Source: Christensenellaceae bacterium
GTDB taxonomy: Bacteria > Bacillota > Clostridia > Christensenellales > Borkfalkiaceae
Reading direction: 5' to 3'
Assembly: GCA_016295005.1 (NCBI GenBank)
Contig: JAEDMA010000019.1
Location: forward strand, 1-16,865
Length of the DNA: 16,865 bases
Made by a program: the position numbers and the translations under genes. Shown here one piece after another: positions 1-7,900 of the stretch (within the stretch, counting starts at the first letter, position 1; every line of letters begins with the position of its first letter). The notes beneath the pieces were generated by a model. It worked only from the letters and a program-made list of their open reading frames with translations, was not told the DNA's origin and ran no database searches.

Positions 1-1
1 T

Positions 2-1615
2 TTTAACGGAAAAGTGTTTATTTACCTTCCCGATTATTTCGACAAAACGTTCAGCATGTCCGACTTAAAGGTTAATACCGACGGTTCGCATAAACCGACT
101 TTCACCATAGGGGATATTTTCTTTGCGGAAAATATAGCCAAAAACGCCGACGGCGGTTATACCGAAAGCGGAAGCGTAAAATGGTTCGAAACGGGTACGA
201 CGGTAATAAAATCCACCGCAGGGCAGGAAACGACGGAATTTTTATTCAATTCGCCTCAAACGGTTTCGAATACCAAATTCCTTGCGATAGATATGAAAAT
301 CGATTCGCTTACGGGAACGACGGATACTTTCACTTACTTTAAATTCTATCTTAAATCGGGCGATACTTATTATAATTTGTCGTTGCCGACGGGATTTGCA
401 AGTTTAACTACCATGCCCGACGGAATGACCGCTTCGCAGTTCCAGGATTCCAAAAGAATAAAAGCGGACAGAATAAACTGCTATACCACGGAAGGCTCGG
501 CGTATTCCGTTCCGAATAAAGGGAACGAAACTAGCAGTAACTACGTAATCAAAAAGGCGTTCAACGGAACGTTCTATATCTGGCTCGGCGACTTCTTTAC
601 CGAAGAAAAGAGTTTCGACGGACTGAAAATTTATCATTCCAATAGTGGATATATTCAGAATTACACCATAAGGCAGATGTATTTCTGTTCCGACGTTAAA
701 AATGCCGATAAAACGAGAATCGATTATACCGAAGGCAAAATCGTGACGGATAAAGCGAACGTCGAAACGAACGGTGTAAAACTCACCGTCGCTTATGCTT
801 CGGCTCTTACGGGAAGTAAGGTAACGATAGACCTTACCGGAGGAAATATCAAAGTTATACCGACCGCGCCCGAAGGGTATAAAGGCGCGCTCACCGTAAA
901 CGGAAACGCGGCTTATCTGACCGACGGAGTTTATACGGCGGAAACGGAAGAAGCGGAAATCGCCGTAAACTTCACCGCAAAAATCAATGTAAAAGTTACG
1001 GTTGACGGAGCGGAAACGGAGCTTATCGAAGGCGAAAAATTCGTCTTGCCCGAAAAGAAAGAAAACGGGTTTATAGGTTACGAAATAGAAAATAAACTCT
1101 ATTTTGCGGGAGAAGAAATCACCGTCAATTACGATTTAACCGTAACGACCGTAACCTTTAATATAGAATATCTCGGCTCGTCGATAAGACTTTCCGATCC
1201 CAGCGGTATAAGATTTTCTTATAAGATAGATAAAGCGGCGTTCGATAGTTTAAGCGAAAAAGCGACGGTAGAAGTCGGCGCAATCGTAATTCCCACCGAT
1301 TTGTTAAAGGAAAACGAAGAACTTAACCTTACTACCGATAAGGTCGCAAGAACGGGCAAAATAGACTTTACCGAAAAAGAAACGGCTAAATATTATAACG
1401 CGGTGTTAAAGGGAATTCCGGAAAGCAAATACGAAAGGGAGTTTTCCGCGAGAGCGTTCGTTACCGTAACGGTAAACGGAAAAACGGTTACCGTGTATTA
1501 CGAAATCGCGCAAAACAGCATAAAAGGAGTCGCTGCGTCCGCGCTTGCCGACGATAGCGCAAACTTTACCGCAGAAGAAACGTTGTTGCTTAAAAAATTC
1601 GCGGGGGAGGAATAA
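2..1615 (+). CDS. Secreted surface protein, 5' truncated; jelly-roll-like modules plus conserved C-terminal beta domain
   Basis: The reading frame is open to the left edge (first visible residues FNGKVFIYLPDYF), so the true start lies outside the window; a GTG at 14 is only an internal codon. The visible part is about 537 residues. It begins at the end of one jelly-roll-like module. A second full module follows (about nt 270-710), carrying the signature AFNGTFYIWLGDF at nt 557-595. The module is clearly homologous to the N-terminal module of the gene at 2924, for example ADRIxCYTTxGxAYSV in both. After a short beta-rich linker, the last ~150 residues (from about nt 1151, GSSIRLSDPSGIRF...) form a domain I remember from gut Clostridia surface proteins but cannot name. 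Unlike its paralogues it ends in hydrophilic GEE with no membrane helix, so it is probably released or held non-covalently. Role inferred: extracellular glycan or ligand binding. Homology within the window is certain; function is not. Confidence 0.8.
   Translation, partial: FNGKVFIYLPDYFDKTFSMSDLKVNTDGSHKPTFTIGDIFFAENIAKNADGGYTESGSVKWFETGTTVIKSTAGQETTEFLFNSPQTVSNTKFLAIDMKIDSLTGTTDTFTYFKFYLKSGDTYYNLSLPTGFASLTTMPDGMTASQFQDSKRIKADRINCYTTEGSAYSVPNKGNETSSNYVIKKAFNGTFYIWLGDFFTEEKSFDGLKIYHSNSGYIQNYTIRQMYFCSDVKNADKTRIDYTEGKIVTDKANVETNGVKLTVAYASALTGSKVTIDLTGGNIKVIPTAPEGYKGALTVNGNAAYLTDGVYTAETEEAEIAVNFTAKINVKVTVDGAETELIEGEKFVLPEKKENGFIGYEIENKLYFAGEEITVNYDLTVTTVTFNIEYLGSSIRLSDPSGIRFSYKIDKAAFDSLSEKATVEVGAIVIPTDLLKENEELNLTTDKVARTGKIDFTEKETAKYYNAVLKGIPESKYEREFSARAFVTVTVNGKTVTVYYEIAQNSIKGVAASALADDSANFTAEETLLLKKFAGEE
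1606..1610 (+). promoter_or_regulatory. Strong Shine-Dalgarno site for the 38-residue peptide gene
   Basis: GGAGG lies inside the last codons of the upstream gene, nine bases before the ATG at 1620. A near-perfect ribosome site at the correct spacing is the main reason to accept the short reading frame that follows as a real gene. Confidence 0.7.
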
Positions 1616-1619
1616 ATAA

Positions 1620-1736
1620 ATGAAAACGAAATATCTTAAACCCGAAATCGAGTTGATAAATAACGAGCAGGAAGTGCTTTTAGTATCGTGCGATAATTTT
1701 ATAGACTACAATAAATTGTGGGATAACGAGTTTTAA
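1620..1736 (+). CDS. Small 38-residue peptide, unknown function
   Basis: ATG at 1620 to TAA at 1734-1736 encodes a 38-residue peptide starting MKTKYLKPEIELINNEQ and ending in DNEF. It sits five bases after the stop of the preceding surface-protein gene, has a strong GGAGG site nine bases upstream, and is followed 11 bases later by a perfect hairpin terminator, so it is the last gene of that operon. It has no signal peptide or membrane helix. The pattern K-x-L-K-P-E-I-E-x-I followed by E-x-V-L-x-V-S resembles many short orphan peptides I remember from gut Clostridia and Bacteroidetes, some suspected to be RiPP-like precursors; that link is from memory and is not proven here. There is a single Cys (residue 24) and no maturase is visible. 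It could be a signalling peptide, a small regulator or a modified-peptide precursor. Confidence 0.6.
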   Translation: MKTKYLKPEIELINNEQEVLLVSCDNFIDYNKLWDNEF

Positions 1737-1747
1737 TAAAAATTAAA

Positions 1748-1783
1748 AACGCGGAAGAAAAATTCTTCCGCGTTGCTTTTTTT
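1748..1783 (+). terminator. Rho-independent terminator, probably bidirectional
   Basis: A perfect 12-bp inverted repeat (AACGCGGAAGAA at 1748-1759 and TTCTTCCGCGTT at 1763-1774) with a 3-base loop is followed by GC and seven T (1777-1783). It ends the upstream + strand operon. On the other strand the A-rich stretch at 1737-1749 supplies a U-rich tail, so it can also terminate the convergent AraC-type gene that stops at 1802. Confidence 0.92.
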
Positions 1784-1801
1784 AGAGAAACTTAAAAGAG
1801 A

Positions 1802-2632
1802 TTATAAATCGTTGCCGTTTTCGTCCACGGCTTTGCCGTATTTCAATCTGAACATTTTGGGGGAAAGACCCGTCTTTTTCTTAAAGAAAACGCTGAACTG
1901 ATAATAATCTTCGAACCCGCTGTTCACGGCGATTTCGTGTAAGGGTAAAAATGAATTCTTCAAAGCCGATTCGGCGTACTCTGACCGCTTGTTAAGAATA
2001 TACTGTTTGAAACTCACGTTGAATTTTTTGCGGAACACAGCTCTGAAATGAGATTTTGAATATCCTATTTGCTTGGAAATCGCGTCTATGTCCACGTCGG
2101 TCATATAGTATTCGTCAAGGTATTGACGAATGAAGTTAAAATCCATCTGTTCGTTGGTTTTTAACAGCGAGCGCGAAATTTTGATGATAATCTGCGTAAG
2201 CAGAGAATCAATCATAAGGCCGGAAAGGGGCGGAGAATCGAAGAATTCTTCTAAAATCTCGTTCACCGAACTCTGAACGTTAAAGGAATCTTCGAACGGT
2301 TTAAGAATAAGACCGTCCAAAATAACTTTTTCGTCGGGTTCTACGTCGAAACCTATGGCGACCACGGAAGATTTTTCGCGGTTAATCTCGTTGTGAACAA
2401 TCCCCGGGGGAATAATGATGAAAGATTTGTCGGTAAAAGACAGGCTTTTAACGGCTTTGTTTTTGAAAGGAGTATAAACGAGTTTTTCTTCCGAAGAACT
2501 TTTGTAATCGAAATTGTACTGAATCTCGCCTTCGGCGGAAAAGTAGTAAATAAACTCGTAACAGTTATGAGCGTGCGGGGGAACTTTGACGTTTTTCGGC
2601 AAGCTGTTTTTGATAAGGTATTTGAACTTCAT
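1802..2632 (-). CDS. AraC-family transcriptional regulator with N-terminal cupin sensor
   Basis: A 276-residue cytoplasmic regulator. The N-terminal part is a cupin-like sensor domain (PPHAHNCYEF at residues 18-27, then IIPPGIVHNE around 73-82, both typical of ligand-sensing AraC proteins). The C-terminal part carries the two helix-turn-helix motifs of the family: first about 181-224 (DIDAISKQIGYSKSHF...), second about 230-265 (LHEIAVNSGFEDYYQFSVFFKKKTG), ending in the usual G-x-SP-x-x-(F/Y)R. I chose the ATG at 2632; a TTG at 2650 would add six residues but has no ribosome site, and the ATG itself has only a weak GAG upstream. The gene is divergent from the 11-gene operon starting at 2924 and is the only regulator in the window, so the natural inference is that it activates that operon in response to an imported sugar. 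Family assignment is very secure; target and ligand are inferred. Confidence 0.95.
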   Translation of the reverse strand: MKFKYLIKNSLPKNVKVPPHAHNCYEFIYYFSAEGEIQYNFDYKSSSEEKLVYTPFKNKAVKSLSFTDKSFIIIPPGIVHNEINREKSSVVAIGFDVEPDEKVILDGLILKPFEDSFNVQSSVNEILEEFFDSPPLSGLMIDSLLTQIIIKISRSLLKTNEQMDFNFIRQYLDEYYMTDVDIDAISKQIGYSKSHFRAVFRKKFNVSFKQYILNKRSEYAESALKNSFLPLHEIAVNSGFEDYYQFSVFFKKKTGLSPKMFRLKYGKAVDENGNDL

Positions 2633-2850
2633 AAAAAAAGTATATCTCAAACGGAAGAGAAATACAATAACTTTTTGTAAAAAATAATTAAAAAAGACAA
2701 AAAGAATTATTACGGGTCAGAAGATATAAAGGCTAAAAATGCCGAAAAGATAGGGGTAAAGGGGGAAAAACGCATAAAAAACGGCGAAAACCGTAAACTC
2801 AAACGAAAAAGACAGCCGCCCGTAAAAAATCATTTTTTAAAAGTATGACA

Positions 2851-2868
2851 ATCAATTTTCATATTGAT
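2851..2868. promoter_or_regulatory. Palindrome over the -35 box, candidate operator
   Basis: ATCAAT (2851-2856) and ATTGAT (2863-2868) form a 6-bp inverted repeat with a 6-base spacer, and the right arm overlaps the -35 hexamer of the operon promoter. This position would suit an operator. AraC proteins usually bind direct repeats, so a dimeric repressor encoded elsewhere is equally possible, and a chance palindrome in AT-rich DNA cannot be excluded. Confidence 0.35.
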
Positions 2869-2892
2869 AAGAAAAAGGCAAACACTTATAAT
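2864..2892 (+). promoter_or_regulatory. Sigma-70/SigA-type promoter of the large operon
   Basis: TTGATA at 2864-2869 (5 of 6 to consensus) and TATAAT at 2887-2892 (perfect) are separated by exactly 17 bases. Transcription would start near 2899, giving a leader of only about 25 bases before the ATG at 2924, too short for a riboswitch. The ribosome site is AAAGGG at 2910-2915. The promoter is in the divergent region next to the AraC-type gene. Confidence 0.75.
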
Positions 2893-2923
2893 GAAAGGGT
2901 AAAAAAGATAAAGGGTAAAAAGG

Positions 2924-4996
2924 ATGAAAAAATCAACGACGTTAAAAAGAATTCTAATGACGACTTTCGTCGTTTTGTGCGCCGTATTTACGACTTTCGG
3001 ATTTACCGGCGCAAGAGCGGAAGAGAACGCCGCCGACGAAATCGTTGCGCGTGGACCGCTTGCGAGAATAAGATACGATTTTTCCGAAACGGAAATAAGT
3101 AAAGACGGATTTATCGCAATAACGATGAACGTGAAAGACATAAAAAACACGTCGGACGCGTTCGCGTATATCCGCATATCGCTGTATCACGGCAAAACGG
3201 AATATTCGCTTGCTCTTCCCAAAAACTATAACGAAATAAAAACCATGCCGGAAGGTTTTACCGAAGCGGATTACGCGGCTACGGGCGGAAGCGGCAGGGT
3301 AACGGCGGACAGAATAAAATGTTACACGACGGACGGCAAAGCGTATTCGGTGGCGAACAAAAAAACGTCGGGAACGGTAGACAATCCGCAGAGTTATTAC
3401 GTAATAAAGAAAGGTTTTAACGGAACGTTTTATATTTATCTCGGAGACTTTTTGACCGAAAACGTAACGATCGACGGAATATCTTTTCTTTCGGATATGA
3501 CGCATTACGTAACCTATACCGTCGGCGAAGTGTTTACCTGTACCGGAAGGGGAAACGAAAATAAAACTTTATTTACCCCCGTTGCGACGGAAATAGTAAA
3601 TAACTCGCTAACTAGAAACGGTAAAATAATAACTTCGGAAAACGTAGGAACTTCGGTAAGATATACCGAAAAGGGAAGCGAAACGGAGATAGCAGTAAAA
3701 GCGGAGTCGGGCTGGTACTTTTACTCGGTAAAACTTAACGGCGAAAACGCAAAAGACCGACTCGTAAACGGCGTGTTAAAGACGGATACGGAAAATTTTT
3801 CCGAGTTTTCGGCGACGTGTTTAGAGTATATGGTAAGCGTCGCGGCGAATATCAAAAACGGAACGGTTACTTACTATAAAAACGGCGATAAAACGATAGC
3901 GGTCGTAACCGCAAAACCGGATAACGGCTATAAACTCGTAAAAATCACCGCCAACGGCGAAGAGATAATCGGCGCGGAAATACCTATAAACGGCAATATA
4001 GTGATAAACGCGGAATTTATAAAAGCGGAAGTAAAATACGGCGTATCGCAAAGTTCCGAAGGCAAAGGAAGTGTAGTTAAAACGGAAAATTCCGACGGAA
4101 GCGTAACCTTTAAGATCACGCCGACGGACAGAACATATACGTTAAAACAAGTAACGGTAAACGGCGAAGACGTAACCGGCTCGGTTATCGACGGAAAGTA
4201 CACGATAACCGAATACCACGAAGATATAAATTTAATCGTGACGTTCGACGCCCGCACGGTGCAAATCGAAACGACGGGCAACGGAACGGCGACGTACCGA
4301 ATCGAAGGCGATAACGTAATAATAAAGGCTACGCCGAACGACGGGACGTACCTGTATTCGGTAACTGTAAACGGAAACCCCGTAAATACCGACGAAAAGG
4401 GCGAATACACGGAGTTATTCGATAAAAACTATAAAGTAACGGCGACTTTTAAGGATTATAAAAGCGAATTTACGAGTACCGACGGCGGAATCGTAACGGT
4501 AGAAACGACGGAAGACCATAAAACTGTGGAATACACCGTAAAACCCGACTTCGGGTATATCGTAAAAGAAGCGTATTTAAACGGCAAACGCGCTACGATA
4601 GACGGAGAAACTATAACCGCCGCAAACGATAAAGACAACTTTTTGTCGGTAATATTCGAAAGTCTCGTCACCATATCCGCTTCGGGTAACGGCTACGCGG
4701 AGTATATTACGAACGAAACCGACGGCAGCGTAGAATTTACGGTGGTTGCGGACAACGGTTACAAAGCGGAATCGGTAACGGTAAACGGTATAGAAGTAAC
4801 GCTTACCGACGGCAAATATAAATGCGAATTAAAAGGCGGCGTGTATTTCAGGGTAACGTTTACCGAATCGAAACCCGCGCCCGTAACGGAAAAGGGCGGT
4901 TGTAATTCGGGAATAACCGCAACGGCGCCGATAATATTCGTAATAACCGCGCTTGCTGCGTTAGCGCTTATCGGGGGAAGAAAAAATGAAGAATAA
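2924..4996 (+). CDS. Surface protein: signal peptide, jelly-roll-like module, six InlB-type repeats, Gly-Cys CTERM-like anchor
   Basis: This 690-residue exported protein opens the operon. Residues 1-32 are a signal peptide (basic start, hydrophobic core, likely cut after GARA). Residues about 45-210 are a jelly-roll-like module with the signature GFNGTFYIYLGDF (164-176), homologous to the truncated protein at the left edge. Residues about 227-648 hold six tandem beta repeats of about 65-70 residues, with the recurring pattern G-N-G-T/Y...F-x-(A/V)-x-x-(N/D)-x-G-Y-x-(V/L)-x-x-(V/I)-x-(V/L)-N-G; this is the divergent InlB B-repeat type (Flg_new_2-like). The C-terminus has KGGC (Cys660), a hydrophobic helix (about 663-684) and RK: a CTERM-like sorting tail. 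No LPXTG is present. The next gene overlaps by 11 bases, implying translational coupling. Role inferred: cell-surface adhesion or glycan capture. The catalytic domain one might expect is absent. Confidence 0.85.
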   Translation: MKKSTTLKRILMTTFVVLCAVFTTFGFTGARAEENAADEIVARGPLARIRYDFSETEISKDGFIAITMNVKDIKNTSDAFAYIRISLYHGKTEYSLALPKNYNEIKTMPEGFTEADYAATGGSGRVTADRIKCYTTDGKAYSVANKKTSGTVDNPQSYYVIKKGFNGTFYIYLGDFLTENVTIDGISFLSDMTHYVTYTVGEVFTCTGRGNENKTLFTPVATEIVNNSLTRNGKIITSENVGTSVRYTEKGSETEIAVKAESGWYFYSVKLNGENAKDRLVNGVLKTDTENFSEFSATCLEYMVSVAANIKNGTVTYYKNGDKTIAVVTAKPDNGYKLVKITANGEEIIGAEIPINGNIVINAEFIKAEVKYGVSQSSEGKGSVVKTENSDGSVTFKITPTDRTYTLKQVTVNGEDVTGSVIDGKYTITEYHEDINLIVTFDARTVQIETTGNGTATYRIEGDNVIIKATPNDGTYLYSVTVNGNPVNTDEKGEYTELFDKNYKVTATFKDYKSEFTSTDGGIVTVETTEDHKTVEYTVKPDFGYIVKEAYLNGKRATIDGETITAANDKDNFLSVIFESLVTISASGNGYAEYITNETDGSVEFTVVADNGYKAESVTVNGIEVTLTDGKYKCELKGGVYFRVTFTESKPAPVTEKGGCNSGITATAPIIFVITALAALALIGGRKNEE
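3602..4867 (+). repeat. Six tandem divergent InlB-type beta repeats (protein level)
   Basis: These encode residues 227-648 of the surface protein. Unit limits by eye: 227-298, 303-366, 370-442, 445-510, 512-579 and 581-648. The best-preserved element in each is an aromatic-containing strand followed by N-G, such as SVTVNG, QVTVNG or SVKLNG. Units are strongly diverged from each other, so they are old duplications rather than recent DNA repeats. Confidence 0.75.
4895..4993 (+). other. CTERM-like C-terminal sorting tail (GGC-helix-basic)
   Basis: Residues 658-690 read GGC-NSG, then a 20-residue or so hydrophobic segment, then GGRKNEE. The tripartite layout matches the general plan of Gly-Cys CTERM signals (MYXO-CTERM, Synerg-CTERM), where the Cys is at or near the processing site. 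The same layout recurs in two other proteins of the operon. Confidence 0.65.
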
Positions 4997-6968
4997 AATT
5001 ATCTCGCCTAAAAAATCGGTTTTGTCTCTGGTAGCGATATTTATCTTGGCGATAACGACGATCGCCGCCGCAGGTTTTAACAAAACCGTCCGCGCGGATT
5101 CGGTAAATCTTACCGAAAGGTACGAAAAAGCGGAAGGATTAAAGATAGACGCCACGGGCGTTAAAGCGGAAGTCAGAATAACGGCGGACGAAAATTTTAG
5201 AGCAACGAAACAGGACTATCTCGTACTCGATATGCGCGTCGATTCGGTAGAACACGCTTCGGGCGATATATACGCGTTTTATCAGATAATACTCGTAGAC
5301 GAATCGGGCGCGGAACACAATCTCGACAGTAGAAAGAGGATAGAAAACGTCACCACGGCGGGGTTCACCATACCGAATAAACCGTTTGAAGACACCAGTT
5401 GGTATCTCGTAAAAACGGGTTTCAACGGCAAAATATATATAGAACTCGCCGAGGTTTTGGACGAAGACGTAACGGTAAAAGAGTTGGTCCTTCTGGGTGA
5501 TACGTCGCATAAAAACCATTACCTGTTAAGAGATATATTCATAGCGGATAAGGTAAACGCGACGAGTGGAAAAGGAATAACCGATTTTAATAATCTCACG
5601 TTTGACGAAAGCGGAAAACTCACAAGCGAAAAATTCACGTCGAAACGTTGCGACTTAACGGCGAATTACGAAACGAAATACGACGTAAAAGACGGATACG
5701 TAGAAAACGGCAGACTTAAATCTCTCGTGATAAAAACGGAAGGTTACGCCGAAATAACGCTCTCGTCCGAGTCGCCCGTAAACGCGCGTTCGGCAATTCT
5801 TATTAACTTTAACGCGTTAAGCGAAAAAGGATTAAAGGTAAAAATAAGCCTTGTTTATAACGGCGAAAGGGCGAATCTCGATTATACGGCTAATAAAGAA
5901 TATTCTTTCGCGACGGGCGATTCCGAATACGGAAAAGTCGCCGCCGACGGCGAAGCGATAGTTATCGGAAAGGGGCTTAACGGAACGCTTTGCCTGCCTT
6001 ACGGGGAATTCGATAAAAATGTAACGCTCATATCGGAAATAATAATATCGATAGATACTTCGGGTGAATACGCGGAAATCGGAAACGTAACGGAATATTC
6101 GGCATTCGGCACGGAAGATAAAAACACGGTGTACTGTTTTGCCGACGGTAACGAAAGAATTACCGCAAACTTTAACGGTAACGAAACTCATAAATTCAAC
6201 GAATACTCAGACCTTTATAAGGTAAACGTAAACGTTTCGGGCGGCGGCGGAACTGCGGAATATAAAGTGGAAAAAGGGATATTGACCTTTACCGCCAGAC
6301 CTAATACGGGGTATTCGGTAAAAACGTTTATCGTCAACGGTGAAGAGAAAAAACTCACCGCAAACGAATACGTAACCGAACTTACCGAAGATACGGAATT
6401 TAATATAAGTTATAAACTTTCGGGAATAGAAACGGAAGTGAACGATAAAGACGGCGCAACCGTCTACTACGTAAAATCGGGCGCGAAAGTAACGTTTAAC
6501 GTAGTATTAAACGAAGGTTACTTAATCGAACGCGCGGAATTGAACGGCGAAGCGGTGCCGCTCGAAGATAATTCGTACGAAGCGAAAAACTTAACCGACG
6601 ACGCGACGTTTAAAGTTACCGTAAGGAGAATCCGTATAGAAACGGAAAGCGTCGGTAACGGAAAGGTGGAATACGAAATCAAAAACGGCAGAATCCGTTT
6701 TTCGTTCAAAGCGGAAGAAGGTTTCGAATTAAAAAAGATAAGCGTCAACGGAAAATCGACGGGGTTGCCGACGGAAACGTATTACGTAGATTACGATAAA
6801 GACGTAACGGTAAAAGCAGAATTCGGCAAAAAGTACGATAAACCCGCCGAAGAAGAGAAAAGCGGCTGCGCGGCAAACGCGGACGGCGCGGGGATAATCG
6901 CCGCGGCGATAACGCTTGCGGGGGCTTTGATAGTTGTCGGAAAGAATAAAAAGAAGGTAAACAAATGA
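4986..6968 (+). CDS. Surface protein: two jelly-roll-like modules, three InlB-type repeats, Gly-Cys CTERM-like anchor
   Basis: A 660-residue exported protein; the ATG overlaps the previous stop by 11 bases and has a GGGGGAAG ribosome site just upstream. Signal peptide residues 1-37 (likely cut after TVRA). Two modules of the same jelly-roll-like type follow: about 43-192 with GFNGKIYIELAEV (145-157), and about 235-385 with GLNGTLCLPYGEF (330-342). Three divergent InlB-type repeats cover about 411-478, 480-547 and 549-615. The C-terminus has KSGC (Cys628), a hydrophobic helix (about 635-652) and a lysine-rich end. It is a partial paralogue of the upstream gene with one extra module and fewer repeats, which suggests duplication and reshuffling. 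Role inferred: surface ligand binding working with the importer encoded next. No catalytic domain is recognised. Confidence 0.85.
   Translation: MKNKIISPKKSVLSLVAIFILAITTIAAAGFNKTVRADSVNLTERYEKAEGLKIDATGVKAEVRITADENFRATKQDYLVLDMRVDSVEHASGDIYAFYQIILVDESGAEHNLDSRKRIENVTTAGFTIPNKPFEDTSWYLVKTGFNGKIYIELAEVLDEDVTVKELVLLGDTSHKNHYLLRDIFIADKVNATSGKGITDFNNLTFDESGKLTSEKFTSKRCDLTANYETKYDVKDGYVENGRLKSLVIKTEGYAEITLSSESPVNARSAILINFNALSEKGLKVKISLVYNGERANLDYTANKEYSFATGDSEYGKVAADGEAIVIGKGLNGTLCLPYGEFDKNVTLISEIIISIDTSGEYAEIGNVTEYSAFGTEDKNTVYCFADGNERITANFNGNETHKFNEYSDLYKVNVNVSGGGGTAEYKVEKGILTFTARPNTGYSVKTFIVNGEEKKLTANEYVTELTEDTEFNISYKLSGIETEVNDKDGATVYYVKSGAKVTFNVVLNEGYLIERAELNGEAVPLEDNSYEAKNLTDDATFKVTVRRIRIETESVGNGKVEYEIKNGRIRFSFKAEEGFELKKISVNGKSTGLPTETYYVDYDKDVTVKAEFGKKYDKPAEEEKSGCAANADGAGIIAAAITLAGALIVVGKNKKKVNK
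6216..6830 (+). repeat. Three tandem divergent InlB-type beta repeats (protein level)
   Basis: These encode residues 411-615 of the surface protein. Each unit has the G-x-x-T/V-x-Y-x-(V/I)...F-x-A/V-x-x-x-x-G-(Y/F)...NG pattern seen in the previous gene, for example FIVNGE, AELNGE and ISVNGK. Confidence 0.75.
6861..6965 (+). other. CTERM-like C-terminal sorting tail (SGC-helix-basic)
   Basis: Residues 626-660 read SGC-AANADG, then a hydrophobic helix rich in Ala, Ile and Leu, then KNKKKVNK. Same architecture as the tails at 4895 and 13209. Confidence 0.65.
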
Positions 6969-7900
6969 CGGGAAAAACACAAAAGCGCAAAATGACGGTA
7001 AACGACTGGCAAATCCTGTCGCTTGCGAGTCTGGGTCTTATATTCGTAATAATGTTCGTTTATATACCTATGTCGGGATTAGTTCTCGCCTTTAAAGACG
7101 GGGACAAAAAATTTGACATAATGGGCGTAATATTCACGGGCGAATTCGTAGGATTTAAGAACTTTGCGAGAATATTCGACGACTACAATTTCGTGAACGT
7201 GCTTGTAAACACGATAGGGTTAAACCTTATCTGCCTTGTGGTACTGTTCCCGATGCCGATAATATTCGCGCTTATGCTCAACGAAATATTCCACGCAAAA
7301 TATAAAAGCGCAGTGCAGACGATATGTATATTACCTAACTTTCTGTCCTGGATGGTATTCGGCGGAATCTGTCTCGGTATGATGGATATGACTACGGGTA
7401 TAATCAACCCCATACTCGAAGTTTTCGGACTTTCCTCGCCCGAAAACCCCGTAAATCTCGGAGAACCGCAATACTTCTGGGCGACCATGGTAATAACTTC
7501 GATGATAAAAGGAACGGGCTGGGGTTCGATAATATACACGGCGGCGATAGCCGGTATCAGTATGGAAATGTACGAAGCGGCGGACATCGAGGGCGTAAAC
7601 AGATGGCAGGCGATGATATACATAACCCTTCCGTCCATCGCGCCGACGATAACGGTGTTTTTGCTTCTCAATATAAGCGGACTTTTAAACAACTCGTTCG
7701 AACACGTTTACGTGTTCCAGAACGCGGTAAATTTAGAGCGCGGCGAAGTTTTGGCGACGTACTCCTGGAAACTCGGTATCTCGCAAAGAAGATATTCCTT
7801 TACCACGGCGCTCGGACTTATGCAGTCGATAGTGTCGGTAGTGTTGCTTACCGTAGGTAACTTCGTAAGCAAAAAAATTGCCGGAAGGGGGTTGTTCTGA
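6965..7900 (+). CDS. ABC sugar importer permease, LplB/aldouronate type
   Basis: A 311-residue inner-membrane permease of the CUT1 family with about six membrane helices (first about 17-42). It carries the cytoplasmic EAA loop that docks the ATPase: EAADIEGVNRWQAMIYITLP at residues 204-223, an excellent match to the family pattern. It starts in an ATGA overlap with the surface-protein stop and ends in a TGATG overlap with the second permease, so the three are translationally coupled. The relatives in Firmicutes (LplB, YteP and similar) import oligosaccharides such as aldouronates or rhamnogalacturonan fragments; the substrate here is unknown. No ATP-binding subunit is encoded nearby, as is common for this family, which shares an MsmX/MsmK-type ATPase. 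Confidence 0.96.
   Translation: MTGKTQKRKMTVNDWQILSLASLGLIFVIMFVYIPMSGLVLAFKDGDKKFDIMGVIFTGEFVGFKNFARIFDDYNFVNVLVNTIGLNLICLVVLFPMPIIFALMLNEIFHAKYKSAVQTICILPNFLSWMVFGGICLGMMDMTTGIINPILEVFGLSSPENPVNLGEPQYFWATMVITSMIKGTGWGSIIYTAAIAGISMEMYEAADIEGVNRWQAMIYITLPSIAPTITVFLLLNISGLLNNSFEHVYVFQNAVNLERGEVLATYSWKLGISQRRYSFTTALGLMQSIVSVVLLTVGNFVSKKIAGRGLF

Noticed and set aside
2633..2650. TTG at 2650 as the start of the AraC-type protein
   Set aside because: It adds six residues without a ribosome site; the ATG at 2632 fits the usual family N-terminus better.
2393..2680. Plus-strand open frame of 95 codons over the AraC gene
   Set aside because: It lies antisense to a gene with unmistakable AraC motifs and its product has no recognisable features or ribosome site.
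2824..2838. AAAAAA-TCA-TTTTTT hairpin upstream of the operon
   Set aside because: The stem is pure A/T and too weak to be a terminator, and there is no gene upstream on that strand for it to end.
2894..2921. Direct repeat AAAGGGTAAAAA twice with a 16-base period before the first operon gene
   Set aside because: It overlaps the leader and ribosome site in a generally A/G-rich stretch, so low complexity explains it as well as a regulatory repeat would.
2954..3505. Minus-strand open frame of 183 codons opposite the first surface protein
   Set aside because: The Arg/Tyr/Phe-rich product is the expected antisense shadow of a gene rich in Thr, Gly and charged codons; there is no start context.
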